Shown: positions 45,040 through 55,491, counted from the stretch's first letter. The stretch is 64,000 nucleotides of DNA from Anoplolepis gracilipes (GCF_047496725.1 NC_132980.1:2113001-2177000), one strand, 5' to 3'. Notes: a model not told the origin generated them from the letters alone. A program made the numbers and translations.

Positions 45040-45713
45040 CATAAAAGAAACGAAACAAAGCAAGGTAAACGTGCTGTTCGATACAGGAACAGCGATCGTT
45101 AATAAAAGTTAAATGCTTAAAAGGAGAAACTATGATCACCGAAAATAAAATAGCGCTCACGGGAGTTACAGGGCATAAAGTTTATACAATAGGAACAATA
45201 AACGCCACAATAAATCTTAAGGAAGGAAGAATCAAACATAAGATGTATGTGGTAAAAGACGATTTTCCGATCGAATACGACGGAATACTCGGAGTAGATT
45301 TCCTGAAGAAACAAGAGACCATTTGCGATTATGCCAAGAAGCAACTACGAATCGGGCGAAGTATTTTGAAGTTAAACTCGTACCGAAAGTTTACGTTGCA
45401 ACCACGCAGCAAAACGATAATTCAGATAGCAACGGATCAAAATATGATCGGAATAATACAAGCAGAAGAAACGAGACTCGGAATAAGCTGCCTAGTCGAG
45501 CCAAAGAATTATTTATGTCCAGCAAGTGTGATAAATACAACCGATGCTGAGGTAACCTTATTAATGCCACAACTAGTGATTGAGAAGATACCGAAGGAAA
45601 CGAGGATAGAAATAAATACTGTTAACGGGGAAGATGACACCCCGCGTACCGAAAAAATAGTACGAGCCCTCCGAGCGAAACATCTAAACAAAGAGGAAAG
45701 AAGAGCAATATAA
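45040..45713 (+). pseudogene. Gypsy aspartic protease region
   Basis: VNVLFDTGTAI at about 45067-45099 contains the D-T-G active-site triad of retroviral-type aspartic proteases. ILGVDFL at about 45285-45303 is the C-terminal part of the fold. Stops at about 45110 and 45711-45713 break the frame. The part after 45320 is the connector to reverse transcriptase. Confidence 0.8.
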
Positions 45714-46283
45714 GAAATATGCCGAGAGTATAACGATGTATTCCATCACGAAGGAGAGCCGCTTACATGCACTAACACAGTCACATATCGTATAGCAACA
45801 AAAGCAGATAGCTCACCGGTCAACGTACGACCGTACCGTCTGCCAGAGAAGCATAAAACAGAAGTACACCGACAAGTAAGAGAAATGTTAAAAGATGAAA
45901 TTATTAGATCTAGTACGAGTCAGTGGAACGCACCACTATTGGTGGTACCAAAGAAAGCGGATGCATCAGGAAAACAGAAACTCAGAGTAGTGGTCGATTT
46001 TCGTAAACTAAACGATCTCACAATAAGCGACTCGTTTCCGTTACCTAATATCACAGATGTATTAGATCAGTTAGGAAACGCGAAATATTTTACAACGTTA
46101 GATTTAGCCTCAGGATACCATCAAATCCCTATGACTGAAGAAGACAAAAAGAAAACCGCTTTCTCCACACCATATGGGCATTATGAATATAATCGAATGC
46201 CTTTCGGGTTAAAGAACGCACCCGCAACGTTTCAACGATTAATGAACGCAGTGTTAACCGGGATACAGGACATCAAGGAGTAG
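45714..46283 (+). pseudogene. Gypsy reverse transcriptase, N-terminal part only
   Basis: It is in the same frame as the protease after one stop. LRVVVDFRKLND (about 45990), FTTLDLASGYHQIPM (about 46090) and AFSTPYGHYEYNRMPFGLKN mark the fingers and first palm motifs. The sequence ends after AVLTGIQ, just before where the Y-x-D-D catalytic box would come. That box, the connection domain and RNase H are deleted, so no polymerase activity is possible. Confidence 0.9.
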
Positions 46284-47271
46284 AGCGAACCATTAATAGA
46301 ATTCGAATAATACATAATTGGCGAGGATTAACACGAGACGTAGAGAATTATATCGCGAAATGCGAATTATGTCAGAGGAACAAATTATCCAGAAAAATCA
46401 AAGTACCATTGATAATAACGAATACACCAGACAAGCCGTTTGAAAAATGTGCTCTGGATATTGTGGGGCCGTTGACAGTGACAGATAAAGGAAATAAATA
46501 CATCCTAACATTTCAGGATAACTTAACAAAATTTAACAAAGCAATATCGATTCCTAATCAAGAGGCTACGACAATTGCAAAGGAATTTACGACGAAAATC
46601 ATTTTCGAATATGGAATTCTGGATAAAGTTTTAACCGATCAAGGAACGAATTTTCTGAGTGACGTTTTCAAGAGCGTATGTAAATTACTAAGGATCACGA
46701 AAATTCAGACAACGGCGTATCATCCCGAGAGTAACGAGGCGTTAGAACGTTCTCATCGGACATTGGCAGAGTACCTACGACATTTTATTAACGCGGATAA
46801 GACAAACTGGGATGAGTGGATTCCTTACGCCATGTTTACATATAATACTACATCACACACCGCGACGGGATTTACACCATTCGAACTGGTGTATGGACAC
46901 AGGACGATTCTATCTACGGCACTAACGCAACCGCTTAAGCCCACATATACATACGACGATTATGCAAGTGAATAGCGAGAAAGACTGCGAACAACGCAGA
47001 AATTAGCAAAGGATCATATACAAGAAGAAAAAATTAAGGCAAAGGAGAAGTATAACATAAATAAATGAAATCAAAGAAGAAGTATTATAAAAAAACTAAA
47101 GAAATAAAATTTCGAGTAGGAGAAAAGGTTCTCTTACATGATGAAACAATCCGTAGAGGGCGATCCAAAAAATTAGACGCATTATGGATAAGACCTTATG
47201 TAATCACCGAAAGAAATTCTGATGTAAATTACACAATAAAAAAAGGAGAAGAACTGTACGCGTACACGTGA
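46277..47271 (+). pseudogene. Gypsy integrase
   Basis: The frame differs from reverse transcriptase, as expected after the deletion. The remains of the zinc-binding domain are CELCQRNKL (about 46357). The catalytic core shows ALDIVGPL, KVLTDQGTNF and TAYHPESNEALERSHRTL, giving the D, D and E residues. FTPFELVYGHR and a C-terminal part with KVLLHDE follow. A stop at 46973 and a frame break near 47065 interrupt the end. Confidence 0.9.
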
Positions 47272-47399
47272 ACCGATTAAAATCTTTCGTGGAAAATTAG
47301 ATAGATGCGACACCGCGGAAAAGAGAGATAAGGAAGAAAGTACTACAGTATAAATGATGCATTATATAATACAAAGATATTCATATTACAGGAGTATGA

Positions 47400-49247
47400 T
47401 AGCTAGAAGTGTGGATAGCACGGATCCAGGCATTACGACAGCATGGAACATTCAAAAATTCTCAAACGAAGCAGGGATTTATTTTGAAAAAATTGGGAAA
47501 GTAAATCAAGTCGAATCAGCGTGAAAAATGGTAATAAAATTAGACATTACGGCGTTGAGTCATCGACATCAGCAATTGCAAGGATATATGGCACAGACCA
47601 GGGCGTTGTGTTACGATAAACCTTTAGAAGAAAATATGAAGGATGCTTGTGATACCCTTTTACAGCTAACAGAAAAAGATAAAAAGCAAGTAACGACATT
47701 ATTAACTCGAATCAAAACCATTTACCAGACATCGGAAAAACCACGTAGAGGATTAATCGATGGATTAGGAACAATAGCAAAAACGTTATTCGGAACAATG
47801 AACGCCGATGATGAAAGAATAATCAAAGAACAAATGAACCTTCTACAAGGAAAACAACAAACGTTACAGCTGTTATGAAGAACCAGATCAAAGTATTAAA
47901 CGCCATAATAGCACATGTGGATCATCTGAAAAAAATTATTCAAGAAAACGAAGACAGATTTCTCAACAGAAAAAATGAGGCAGAGCTGGTTATAAATGGA
48001 AAAAGGTTACGGATATAGAGAAGAGCCAGGCAAGCATTTTATTGTACTAAACGTAATTATAGGAGACTTAATGAACGATATGATGGACATTATCACACAT
48101 CTACAAGACGTGAAAAAGGGAATAGTCAATATAAGATTGGTGCCGATTGAAGAAGTAATAAGTAATCTCAGGGAAATAGTGTCGCAAATGTCACAAGAAG
48201 TGCGTTTTCCATTTCAAATAGTACAAGGAAATTGGGAAACAATTGGAAAATTCATAACAATTAGCGCATATTATGATAATACACATGTATATACGATATT
48301 AAGATTTCCGTTAGTAAGATATCTAGAATTAATAAAACCGATACCTTTACCTATATATAAGTACAACAATGTATTTGCGTTCATAGAAGTAAACCAACCG
48401 TGGATAGTAATAGATACAGAGAGTAGAACATACTTTACTATGACGGAAAGGGATCTTCAAAACTGCGTAATATATAATCAGCAGTATATATGCGAACAAA
48501 ATTATCCGATACATCGCGTAGATGACCAAGCGTTATGCGAAGTGCAAACATATGTACAGCTAGGAACACACACAGATAACTGTAACATAAGACACGTACA
48601 CACAAACGCAACGATTTGGACGATACTGAGTAACGCGAACTCATGGATATACTCCACGCGGACGAAACTGCAGATAGAGATAACGTGCGAGAACGAAATG
48701 ACTAGGAAAGTCGAGATCGATAGGACAGGGCAGTTAACGATTAAAGGGAAATGTAAAATCGTAACACCCGACATAATAATAAGAACGAAAAAAACTACAT
48801 TAGTAACATACATTGAAACGCACATACCAGACTATAACTTAACATTGACGCCACGAAAACAAACAGACAGATTATTAAATAAAATCGAGGCAATTAAGTT
48901 ACGAAAAATAATAAAAAAATCCATCAGAGTTAATGGAGTTAAGTGAAACCTTAATAGACATGGACGAACAACTACAGGACAATACTCTCACAGTTTTAAA
49001 TAAGCCAATAGTCTACTATGTAATATCAAGTTGCATGGGAGCGATAGTAATAATTGGTATAGTAGTAATAATATTTGCAATAAGAAAATACGCCAACAAG
49101 CAAAAACCGCAGGTAACTAGGAATTTGAACCCGATGGCAAGACCAAGCATAATAGAAGAACATAGTTATAACTTGCCATACCACATGCAAAAGCCAGAAG
49201 AAGCAGACACTAGTAATAGAATAGACGATACTGCGATATTATACTAG
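47400..49247 (+). pseudogene. Errantivirus env-like gene (baculovirus F-protein-like), broken
   Basis: Env proteins of this group resemble baculovirus fusion proteins. Visible parts are an extracellular region from about 47400, a dibasic KPRRG site (about 47741) directly before a Gly/Ile-rich fusion-peptide-like stretch (LIDGLGTIAKTLFG), and a long ectodomain at 47996-48900 with spaced Cys. A hydrophobic membrane span (VIIGIVVIIFAI) lies at about 49047-49083, followed by a short tail ending at 49247. A stop precedes 47528, and frame changes lie near 47870, 47990 and 48930, so no continuous protein can be made. Confidence 0.8.
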
Positions 49248-49342
49248 AATAGCGGTTAAGAAACGATTATAAAATTAACGCGGAAGAATCCTGTAAAAAA
49301 TTAGAAATAGACGAAAATTCACTGATAGTTAATTTTCTTTTT

Positions 49343-49357
49343 CCGAAGGGGGAAGGA
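49343..49357 (+). promoter_or_regulatory. Polypurine tract of the Gypsy element
   Basis: CGAAGGGGGAAGGA lies immediately before the LTR start TGTCACGG and would prime plus-strand DNA synthesis. Confidence 0.8.
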
Positions 49358-49812
49358 TGTCACGGCCAGATCAGACATAAAATATTAACAATTCGTAGAA
49401 AGAATTAAGGGCGGAAAAAGGAATTAAGTAAAAAATATTAAGTATAAAAGTTTAGAAAAGGATCACGAACGAGTAAATAAGGATATTGAGAAAGATAAGC
49501 ATACGTGACGGAAATTAGAATACGACACGGCAGAAAGATGCTATGTAAGCGGAAACGACAATGAAAACAATACGTGCTTCGATCAGGACCGCCGTCTTTC
49601 CCACCTACGAAAAATTAGATATATAAAGACGTCGCAATGATCCTTGCGTCGTTGTCAGTATAAGCATTAAGCGCAACCACTGTATAATTGTAGTCGACGA
49701 AATATACTCTTTTATGATAGTGTACGGAGTGTTTTCTTTAGTGCGTAGGTTCTAATCCTTTGGACAGCCAGAATCCCTTCTCCATTCTACTTTAGAGTAG
49801 ACGGGCATAACA
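49358..49812 (+). mobile_element. 3' LTR of the errantivirus-like element
   Basis: It begins TGTCACGGCCAGATCAGAC and ends GACGGGCATAACA, so the TG...CA borders are present. Length is 455 bp. A TATATAAAG box lies at about 49619-49627, followed by GCGTCG..GTCAGTATAAGC, an initiator-like promoter start. The antisense LTR at 16627-17074 shows the same boundaries. Confidence 0.92.
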
Positions 49813-50150
49813 CCCTTCACAATTATAAGATTCGGAGATAAGTAACCGGTGTTGAAGTTAATGATTGATCTGGAAGTCATCATATTTGCAAAAGTTAAAA
49901 AAAAATTAAAAAACTAAAAAAACTTTATAAATTATTTACAGAACCCATGAATCGAGTCAAATTATATGTCAGTCCTTAAAAGTAGTCAAATATGTGTTAA
50001 TCTCTTTTAAAAACAGAAACATATCCCATGTACAAAACTGTGTTACGCAAAAAACTAGATTTTATCCATTTGGTGTGTCAATAACAATTTATTTTATTAT
50101 AATAGTATTAATGTTATATATATATATATATATTATCTTATAGTTTTTCC
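49813..50150. other. AT-rich flank of the LTR, no gene seen
   Basis: A-rich tracts and a short TA run at about 50118-50132. Confidence 0.5.
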
Positions 50151-50159
50151 TTTTATTTT

Positions 50160-50760
50160 TATAAGAAAATAATTTTATAGGGTGTATTTAAGCCTTTCCT
50201 TGTTCTGTAATGTGATGAGTCTTCGACCTGATACACTCTTGCCTTTAATTGGAAATTAGTTCAAAGTTCCTATAAGGCAGTAAGTTCAGCTTGATTGTTA
50301 ATGAAATAAGTAGCTTGCAGAAAATGGGTATTCACAGACAGGTATACTGCTGGGTTGGAGACTCGGTAACTTTATGATAAATAGGTCCTCTGGTAAAGGT
50401 TTGTCCGTGGTGATCTCTTGCAGCCTTATTTGGTGAATAGCTTCCTCTTCCGTTAAAACACAGGGATGCTTGATTTAAGGGTACATCGGATATAGGGTGT
50501 TCAATTTATGGTGTAACACCTCGGAAGTGTCTGTTGTATTAAGTTCGCAGGGTACTTCATGCACATACAACCAAACTATCATGGCTCTAATCGTGCAGGG
50601 TAGGGTGTCCTCGGGAGTCACTATGTAGGCTAAGTTTATGAAAGACACAGTCACTGTTTTCTCTAAAGCACGGTTTTCCAACATTGAAATCTTATCCGCA
50701 GTTCTTCTCCCTACTACCCATAAGGCAAATTTTCTCTAGCACCATTAAAGGACACGAAGT
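50160..50760 (-). pseudogene. Unrecognised protein fragment, possibly structural-protein-like
   Basis: The minus-strand frames read KLKFYFVSFNGAREN, then after one shift GRRTADKISMLENRALEKTV, FINLAYIVTPEDTLP, MIVWLYVHEVPCELN and LNTLYPMYP (stop at 50475). After it, another frame gives HPCVLTEEEAIHQIRLQEIT and LFIIKLPSLQPSSIP. Amino-acid character is globular, not low-complexity. The opening segment KLKF.FVSFNGARE occurs again at about 51615-51655. I cannot name the family. Its style resembles the broken ORF at 53440-54560, so both may come from one source. Confidence 0.35.
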
Positions 50761-50774
50761 AAAACTTTAGCTTT

Positions 50775-50999
50775 TCAATTTTCAGATCGAAGTGTTAATT
50801 GTTTCTCACTGCAACAGAAAATTAAAACAATAATTAATATTGACAAAATTTAAAAAAAAAAATATTTTTTTTAATAATGTTTTTTTACTTACTTTAGTCT
50901 GTGTGTTTTACTATATAGGCAGTGACGTTTCGAATTATCTTTTCTGGTGAAATCCTGATCGCACAGGTCGCATCTAAATATTTCAATATTTTCTTTATC
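50775..50999 (-). CDS. C2H2 zinc-finger 3' cassette 1
   Basis: The finger exon 50893-50999 follows CATTTTGTTTCAG and reads DKENIEIFRCDLCDQDFTRK, then DNSKRHCLYSKTH. It is one complete C2H2 finger (C-x2-C, H-x6-H). Donor GTAAGT breaks the codon in phase 2. After an 84-nt intron the acceptor TTTTCTGTTGCAG leads to the terminal exon 50775-50808, giving NEKQLTLRSEN and TGA. The junction peptide HRLNEKQL is shared with the other cassettes. Splice sites are canonical and the frame is clean, making this a credible functional cassette. Confidence 0.6.
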
Positions 51000-51084
51000 C
51001 TGAAACAAAATGATGGATTAATATTTATTTTAAATATATAAACAATATTTTAAATATATATACACTTACTTCTTTCTGGCTTTT

Positions 51085-51500
51085 TTCACTTCGGGGAGAT
51101 CTTATTGGTTTCTGTAATCAAAATCAAAATTTTATGATTAAATACAGGAAGAGATAAAGAATAGTTAATAATAAGAGAAAGAGAGACAGAAAGAAAAAAA
51201 TATAATAATGGTATTAATCTATAAGTATTATTACACAATATTATTACCTATGGATAATTATCATTATTATATTTTTTTCTTTCTCCCTCTCTTTCCTTTA
51301 TTATTAACTATTATTCATTTCTTCTCTACTTATGTGTGTATGCATGTATATATGCATATTTATTTCAAATATATATTTTAAATATATATATATACATTTA
51401 CCCTTTCTTCGTTTATCTTCTCAAGGGACAGTCTTTTTTTTCGCCCTGTTCCTTCAACCTTTGGGAGGATCTTACAGGTATTTTCATTCCTGGTTTCCTC
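51085..51500 (-). other. Decayed Lys/Arg-rich linker copies
   Basis: Segments near 51085-51110 and 51409-51500 match the CTGGCCCTTCTCCCTTCGGG / GGGACAGTCTTTTTCTTTCT blocks better preserved at 52.3, 53.4 and 54.5 kb, but with more substitutions. A duplicated stretch (TATTTTAAATATATA..., ctttctccctctctttcc) lies between them. Confidence 0.5.
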
Positions 51501-51599
51501 TTCGAGTTTCCTAAAATGAAGCAATTCTATATTATATTTATATTCGAAGTTAAGCTAGCTTTCATTGTAATTAGTTTTTGAAACAATTTAATTAAATTG

Positions 51600-51840
51600 T
51601 TAAAGCTTACCAAACTCTCTAGCACCATTAAAGGACACGAAGTGAAACTTTAGCTTTTCAATTGTCAATTCAAAGTGTTAATTGTTTCTCACTGCAACAG
51701 AAAATTAAAACAATAATTAATATTAATAAAATTTTGAAAAAATATTTTTTTTTAATAATGTTTTTTTACTTGCTTTAGTCTGTGTGTTTTACTATATAGG
51801 CAGTGACGTTTCTAATTATCTTTTCATTCGCAGTACAAAT
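51600..51840 (-). pseudogene. C2H2 zinc-finger 3' cassette 2, degenerate
   Basis: It is a close copy of 50733-50945. The finger exon keeps KRHCLYSKTHRL, but the serine codon is now TAG, the donor is GCAAGT, and the N-terminal half with both Cys is missing (joined to unrelated sequence near 51832). The terminal exon 51670-51691 would give NEKQLTL and stop. This cassette is dead or nearly so. Confidence 0.6.
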
Positions 51841-51896
51841 ATGTGTAAGTGACTTATCACAGCTGCGCGTGGCGCAGAGAGCATTTTTAAGCACAT

Positions 51897-52164
51897 CTAA
51901 TCTGAATGAGATGTTAATCGTTCCTCACTGCAACAGAAAATTAATAATTAATATTAATAAAATTTTGGAAAAACATTAAAAAAAAAATTTTGTTTTTACT
52001 TATTTTATTTTATGGGTTTTCGACAGCATGTGCCGTTTAAGGCTATATGTTGAAACCAAACTTTTCCCACACAGGTCGCACCAAAATGGTGCACGCGGCG
52101 GAGCCGAATTGCTCGAAACAGATGGTTCCCCTCGATGACTCTGTATTGAAGGCCCCGCTGTTTC
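51897..52164 (-). CDS. C2H2 zinc-finger 3' cassette 3
   Basis: The finger exon 52004-52164 follows TTTTTCTGTAG and reads ETAGPSIQSHRGEPSVSSNS, then FWCDLCGKSLVSTYSLKRHM and LSKTHKI. It is a complete C2H2 finger with a Ser/Pro linker. The donor has ATAAGT where GTAAGT stands in its sisters, so normal splicing is doubtful. The terminal exon 51897-51927 gives NEERLTSHSD and TAG. The exon start ETA and acceptor TGTAG|GAAACAG are shared with the cassette at 55073. Confidence 0.55.
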
Positions 52165-52243
52165 CTACAGAAAAATATAATGATTCAGCACGAGATTCAC
52201 GCACTGTTTTTAATTTTAACCGATAAAATTTTTTTTACGAAAT

Positions 52244-52450
52244 TCTTTCTTCCTGGCCCTTCTCCCTTCGGAGGGATCTTCTTAGTTTCATTTCTTCGTT
52301 TTTCTCTTTAAGGGGCAGTCTTTTCTTTCTCCCTCTTCCTGGCCCTTCTCCCTTCGGGGGAATCTATAAGATACGTGAATATACTTATTAAGATTTCTAA
52401 TGAAAGTAATTATATTTTTTTGTGCATATACAGTGCGATTATGGTTTTGA
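52244..52450 (-). repeat. Lys/Arg-rich linker repeat, direct copy of 54497-54665
   Basis: Two back-to-back units of CTTCCTGGCCCTTCTCCCTT..CGG are followed by AAGATACGTGAATATACTTA..GCATATACAGTGCGATTATG. The same run recurs at about 54497-54665. On the minus strand the units encode RREKGQEE.ERKDCPLKRK and KEKNEEMKLRRSLRREKG, a basic NLS-like linker. Confidence 0.8.
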
Positions 52451-52606
52451 AATATAACAATTTGAAAATAGTTCCTTATTTCATGTAATACTATTCGATA
52501 AAATTTGACCTTTCTTTTTAACAAGTGTAAACAATTATTTTCGATGTATTTTTTGCTTGCTTTTTCAGATTTATTAAAACTCAAGTACAAACCATATTAA
52601 AAGAGA

Positions 52607-53228
52607 TTATTGCACGTTATGCGCTATTTTCACATGATTTAAACGACTCTCCTCATAATAAAAACGTTTTCCGCATTCACATGCAATTTTTGGTGATTTC
52701 ATGAAGAGTTTTGGAGCGTTGTGCTCCCTTGTCACGTGTTCCCTGAGTTCTTCTCTTGTTTTCAATGTTTCTGAATACAAAGGACATTTTAGATCATCAA
52801 GCTCATGAAATACAAGGCAGTCAAAAACTTCTAAATCTTCGTTATTGTGAGTTCTAAGTAAGTGTTCTCGCAAACGTGCGTAGTCATCAAAACGATTTTC
52901 ACAAAGACTACAAGAATAATAATCTTCATTGTAAGGCTTTAACCCTGTAAAAGCTACTTTATAGCTTCTTTTTTCGATTTGTTTTTCTCTTAGATATGTA
53001 GAGCGTTTTTGGTGCTTCAACGCTGCAAAAAAATTTGTTTAGTTTACATAATGCAAGACTCTTTTTAAGTTAAGTTTAAAAATCTTAAACTATAATTTAT
53101 AAAACAAAGCATTAAAAATTTTATGAAAGGGAAACAGTTTTTACGAACCTTGGGAAGGTGTCCCTGTTTTTTCCTTACATTGGGATGTGCTAGGTGTTTG
53201 TATCTCGGGCATTTGACCACCTAAAAAA
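52607..53228 (-). CDS. Multi-finger C2H2 protein, last two exons
   Basis: The exon at about 53154-53221 follows CCCTTTTTTAG and reads GQMPEIQTPSTSQCKEKTGT, then PSQ. It ends in phase 1 before GTTCGT. The next exon starts at about 53022 after AAATTTTTTTGCAG and continues in phase as ALKHQKRSTYLREKQIEKRS. Next come YYSCSLCENRFDDYARLREH (finger 1), LKCPLYSETLKTREELREHV (finger-like; Tyr replaces the second Cys) and IACECGKRFYYEESRLNHVK (finger 3, ending HNVQ). It stops at 52607-52609. This is the longest clean coding stretch of the locus. C2H2 fingers usually bind DNA. Its upstream exon is not certain; the KR-rich linker at 53335-53435 lies next in line. Confidence 0.6.
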
Positions 53229-53334
53229 GGGAAATAGTGATCTTTATATTTAGGAAGAAACTTTCCGAAATGTTTATGATACTGTTGTTTTTCTCTTAGT
53301 CTTGATCCGAATTCAGAGAGAGTAGGTCTGCGCT

Positions 53335-53435
53335 GCGACGTTTCTCCCTTCGGGGGTTCTTCTTGGTTTTTCTCTTTAAGGGACAGTCTTTTTCTTTCTC
53401 CCTCTTTCTGGCCCTTCTCCCTTCGGGTCGATGGC
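53335..53435 (-). repeat. Lys/Arg-rich linker repeat (third copy)
   Basis: On the minus strand it encodes EGRRARKREKEKDCPLKRKT, then KKNPRREKRRSADLL in one frame. It contains the same GGCCCTTCTCCCTTCGGG and GGGACAGTCTTTTTCTTTCT blocks. It sits directly after the end of the unknown ORF at 53440, so that ORF runs into it in another frame. Confidence 0.75.
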
Positions 53436-53439
53436 TTCC

Positions 53440-54502
53440 GCTACTTTCATTAATTGTGGGCAGTACATAATACTTGCACCCACAGTTGAGAGCTGCTCGT
53501 TGACAAGTGAGCTAGCTTAAATGTCATTCTGCTTCTCAAGAAGCATGACATTAGTAGGTGGTAATGGCCATTGTATTATGGCCTGGGTGGTTGAGCCTGT
53601 CTCTGGTAAGCTGTCTATAGACAAAGTGGTCACCTTGAAGTTTTTGGTTTGTGTCACATAAGCAGAGATAGCGTACATCAGGTTGATGTTTAAACCTGAG
53701 TTATTTGGAAATTCGGGGTAGAGGTCTTGAGTTATCCCCACGTCGTAAGCTAAATTCTTGGCTTCATTTCGTCTAATGCTTAGGGGTTTAAAACCCAAAA
53801 GATTAGCGTTGGGCACTACTCCTGGTGTTTGTAGTGTAGACTGGTACGGGCCGGGAGGTGCATTGCTAACTGTCTGTCGCACAGCTTCGCTTAAGACACC
53901 TAAACACGGTATCTCCTCGTACATGTTGTGTGTGTCGACGTTAATAGGGCCATAGTATCCACCATTACCTGCGATCACACTGGTTGGTAGGTCTCGTATG
54001 GTTGGGGTCAGGTGTTCACGCGTCATCGTTTGCGTCGCCCCAATGGATCTTTGTTGTACTAAGATAGGCTCTGGAACGGAAAATTGGCTTGAATTGTTCT
54101 GAATTAGAAGCAGCGCATTACGTTCCGCTTCGGTGGTTGGCGAAGTTTCACTTTAAGTGGAATCATTTGAAGCCAGGTGAGGGCTATTGCGTAGTAGTTC
54201 AGGTACTCAGGTAGTATGTTCTTCTGAGTATTGACGTTGTCCGCTACAAACTCGGAATAGCATAGTCGAGCCACTTCCACGAGTGTAGGTGTTGATGGTG
54301 AAAAGCGCGTGTCATTATTGACTTCGCGTACGGACATGGAACCAACAAAAACAGTGTTCTTTGAGGGATCGTCATTGACTGGCTGCGTTGGTTGGGTTTG
54401 TTGTAGGTTGGCGGGCTGGTTAATAGTGCGTGGTAACTGGCGCTTCCGCGATGGTTGTTGCTTTGATGGTTGTGGGGGTCGGGGGGATCTTCTTGGTTTC
54501 AC
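53440..54502 (-). pseudogene. Unrecognised protein, possibly viral capsid-like, two breaks
   Basis: It starts in a Pro/Gln/Arg-rich basic tail (KPRRSPRPPQPSKQQPSRK), fused at its front to KR-linker codons. It then becomes globular: NTVFVGSMSVREVN, LVEVARLCYSEFVADN, LPEYLNYYAIALTWLQMI. A shift near 54135 leads to LLLIQNNSSQFSVPEP, GGYYGPINVDTHNMYEEIPC, LNINLMYAISAYVTQ and IIQWPLPPTNVMLLEKQ. It reaches TAA at 53517-53519, after which the same frame stays open (SSLVNEQLSTVGASIMYC). A basic disordered N-terminus before a long globular domain is a layout seen in virus capsids, and endogenous viral copies are common in insects. No family could be named, so the viral idea is inference. Confidence 0.4.
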
Positions 54503-54665
54503 TTCTTCGTTTTCCTCTTTAAGAAAATTTCAGTCTATTTCTTTCTCCCTCTTCCTGGTCTTCTCCTTTCGGGGGGATCTATTAGATACGTGCATATACT
54601 TATTAAGATTTTTAATGAAAGTAATTATATTTTTTTGTGCATATACAGTGCGATTATTTGTTTTC
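54485..54665 (-). repeat. Lys/Arg-rich linker repeat (fourth copy)
   Basis: A direct copy of 52280-52445, including the non-coding flank TACTTATTAAGATTTTTAAT..ATATACAGTGCGATTAT, so duplication involved genomic DNA and not just the coding motif. Confidence 0.8.
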
Positions 54666-54826
54666 AATTATAGTTAAATTGATTCATAACAACACTAACA
54701 AATTAACATTTTGTTTGCTATGCAAACGGATACAAGTGTTTGAAGTAAACGCAATTATTGATAAATTGTTTAAAAACTTTTTTGTTACAAAATAAAAGAA
54801 TTTGTGTATGATTTAATTTTACTATT

Positions 54827-55073
54827 TCACAGATAGTTTATTTTTTTAAATAGCGCGGTCAATCGCTCCTGACTGCAATAATACATAAAATTAACCGATA
54901 ATTAATAAATAAAATTTAAAAAAAACATTTTTTTTTTACTTTAATTTATGTTTTTTCGTATTCTTGTGCCGCTTATAATTATCGCTTCTTTTACACGCAA
55001 CATCGCATAAATTACATTTGCATGTATGCGAGTCAGATCGGAGCTGATTACATATTGGTAGCCGGGCTGTTTC
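54827..55073 (-). CDS. C2H2 zinc-finger 3' cassette 5
   Basis: The finger exon 54940-55073 follows TTTTTTCTGTAG and reads ETARLPICNQLRSDSHTCKC, then NLCDVACKRSDNYKRHKNTK and KHKL. The finger is C-x2-C, H-x5-H. The donor is GTAAAA, phase 2. After a 67-nt intron the acceptor TGTATTATTGCAG leads to 54827-54872, giving NQERLTALFKKINYL and TGA. Start, phase, intron and junction peptide all match the other cassettes. Confidence 0.6.
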
Positions 55074-55221
55074 CTACAGAAAAAATAATGATTTAGCACG
55101 AGGAGCAACAACGGTGAAGAAACAACTTTGATGAATAGCTAATTACATGCTAGTAACAACTATAAAAATTTTTTAAAGTTTAAAACAAACATAAATTAAG
55201 AGAAAACGAAAAATTTATATC

Positions 55222-55491
55222 CCTTGGTTTTGAATCCCTAGCCGTCTCGGCCGCAGAGACTATTCTAACCTTTATTTAATTACTCTGTTTACATTTCATA
55301 CCTTTTTACATTTTACTTTATCTTAACCTATATATATATTCTTATTCCTACTTCGTCTGGGTTGGTTTGAGTCTGTATTGGCGGAACGTCATACTCGTTG
55401 TTTCAGACAAGTTTCGGCGACGCAGCGTGTATACTCTTTGCCTCAGGCGAGTTTCAGCGACATAGCGCGCACGACTACCGTACAACCTAAC
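55222..55491. mobile_element. Second copy of the SINE-like repeat
   Basis: GGTTTTGAATCCCTAGCCGT..GCAGAGACTAT to CGCACGACTACCGTACAACC follows 7627-7936 throughout, including CGTCTGGGTTGGTTTGAGTC. AAAAATTTATAT before and AAAAATTGATAT after the copy are a likely target duplication. It lies between zinc-finger cassettes 5 and 6. Confidence 0.75.

Larger units (their letters stand above)
44838..49812 (+). mobile_element. Errantivirus-like Gypsy (Ty3) element, 5'-truncated and internally deleted
   Basis: The order is protease, partial reverse transcriptase, integrase, env-like gene, polypurine tract, 3' LTR. There is no 5' LTR, primer-binding site or gag; the left border lies in a C-rich stretch at about 44838-44940. 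A deletion joins reverse transcriptase directly to integrase near 46277. Numerous stops and frameshifts make every gene defective. An env gene after pol marks the insect errantivirus group. A sister 3' fragment lies antisense at 16627-17233. Confidence 0.9.
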
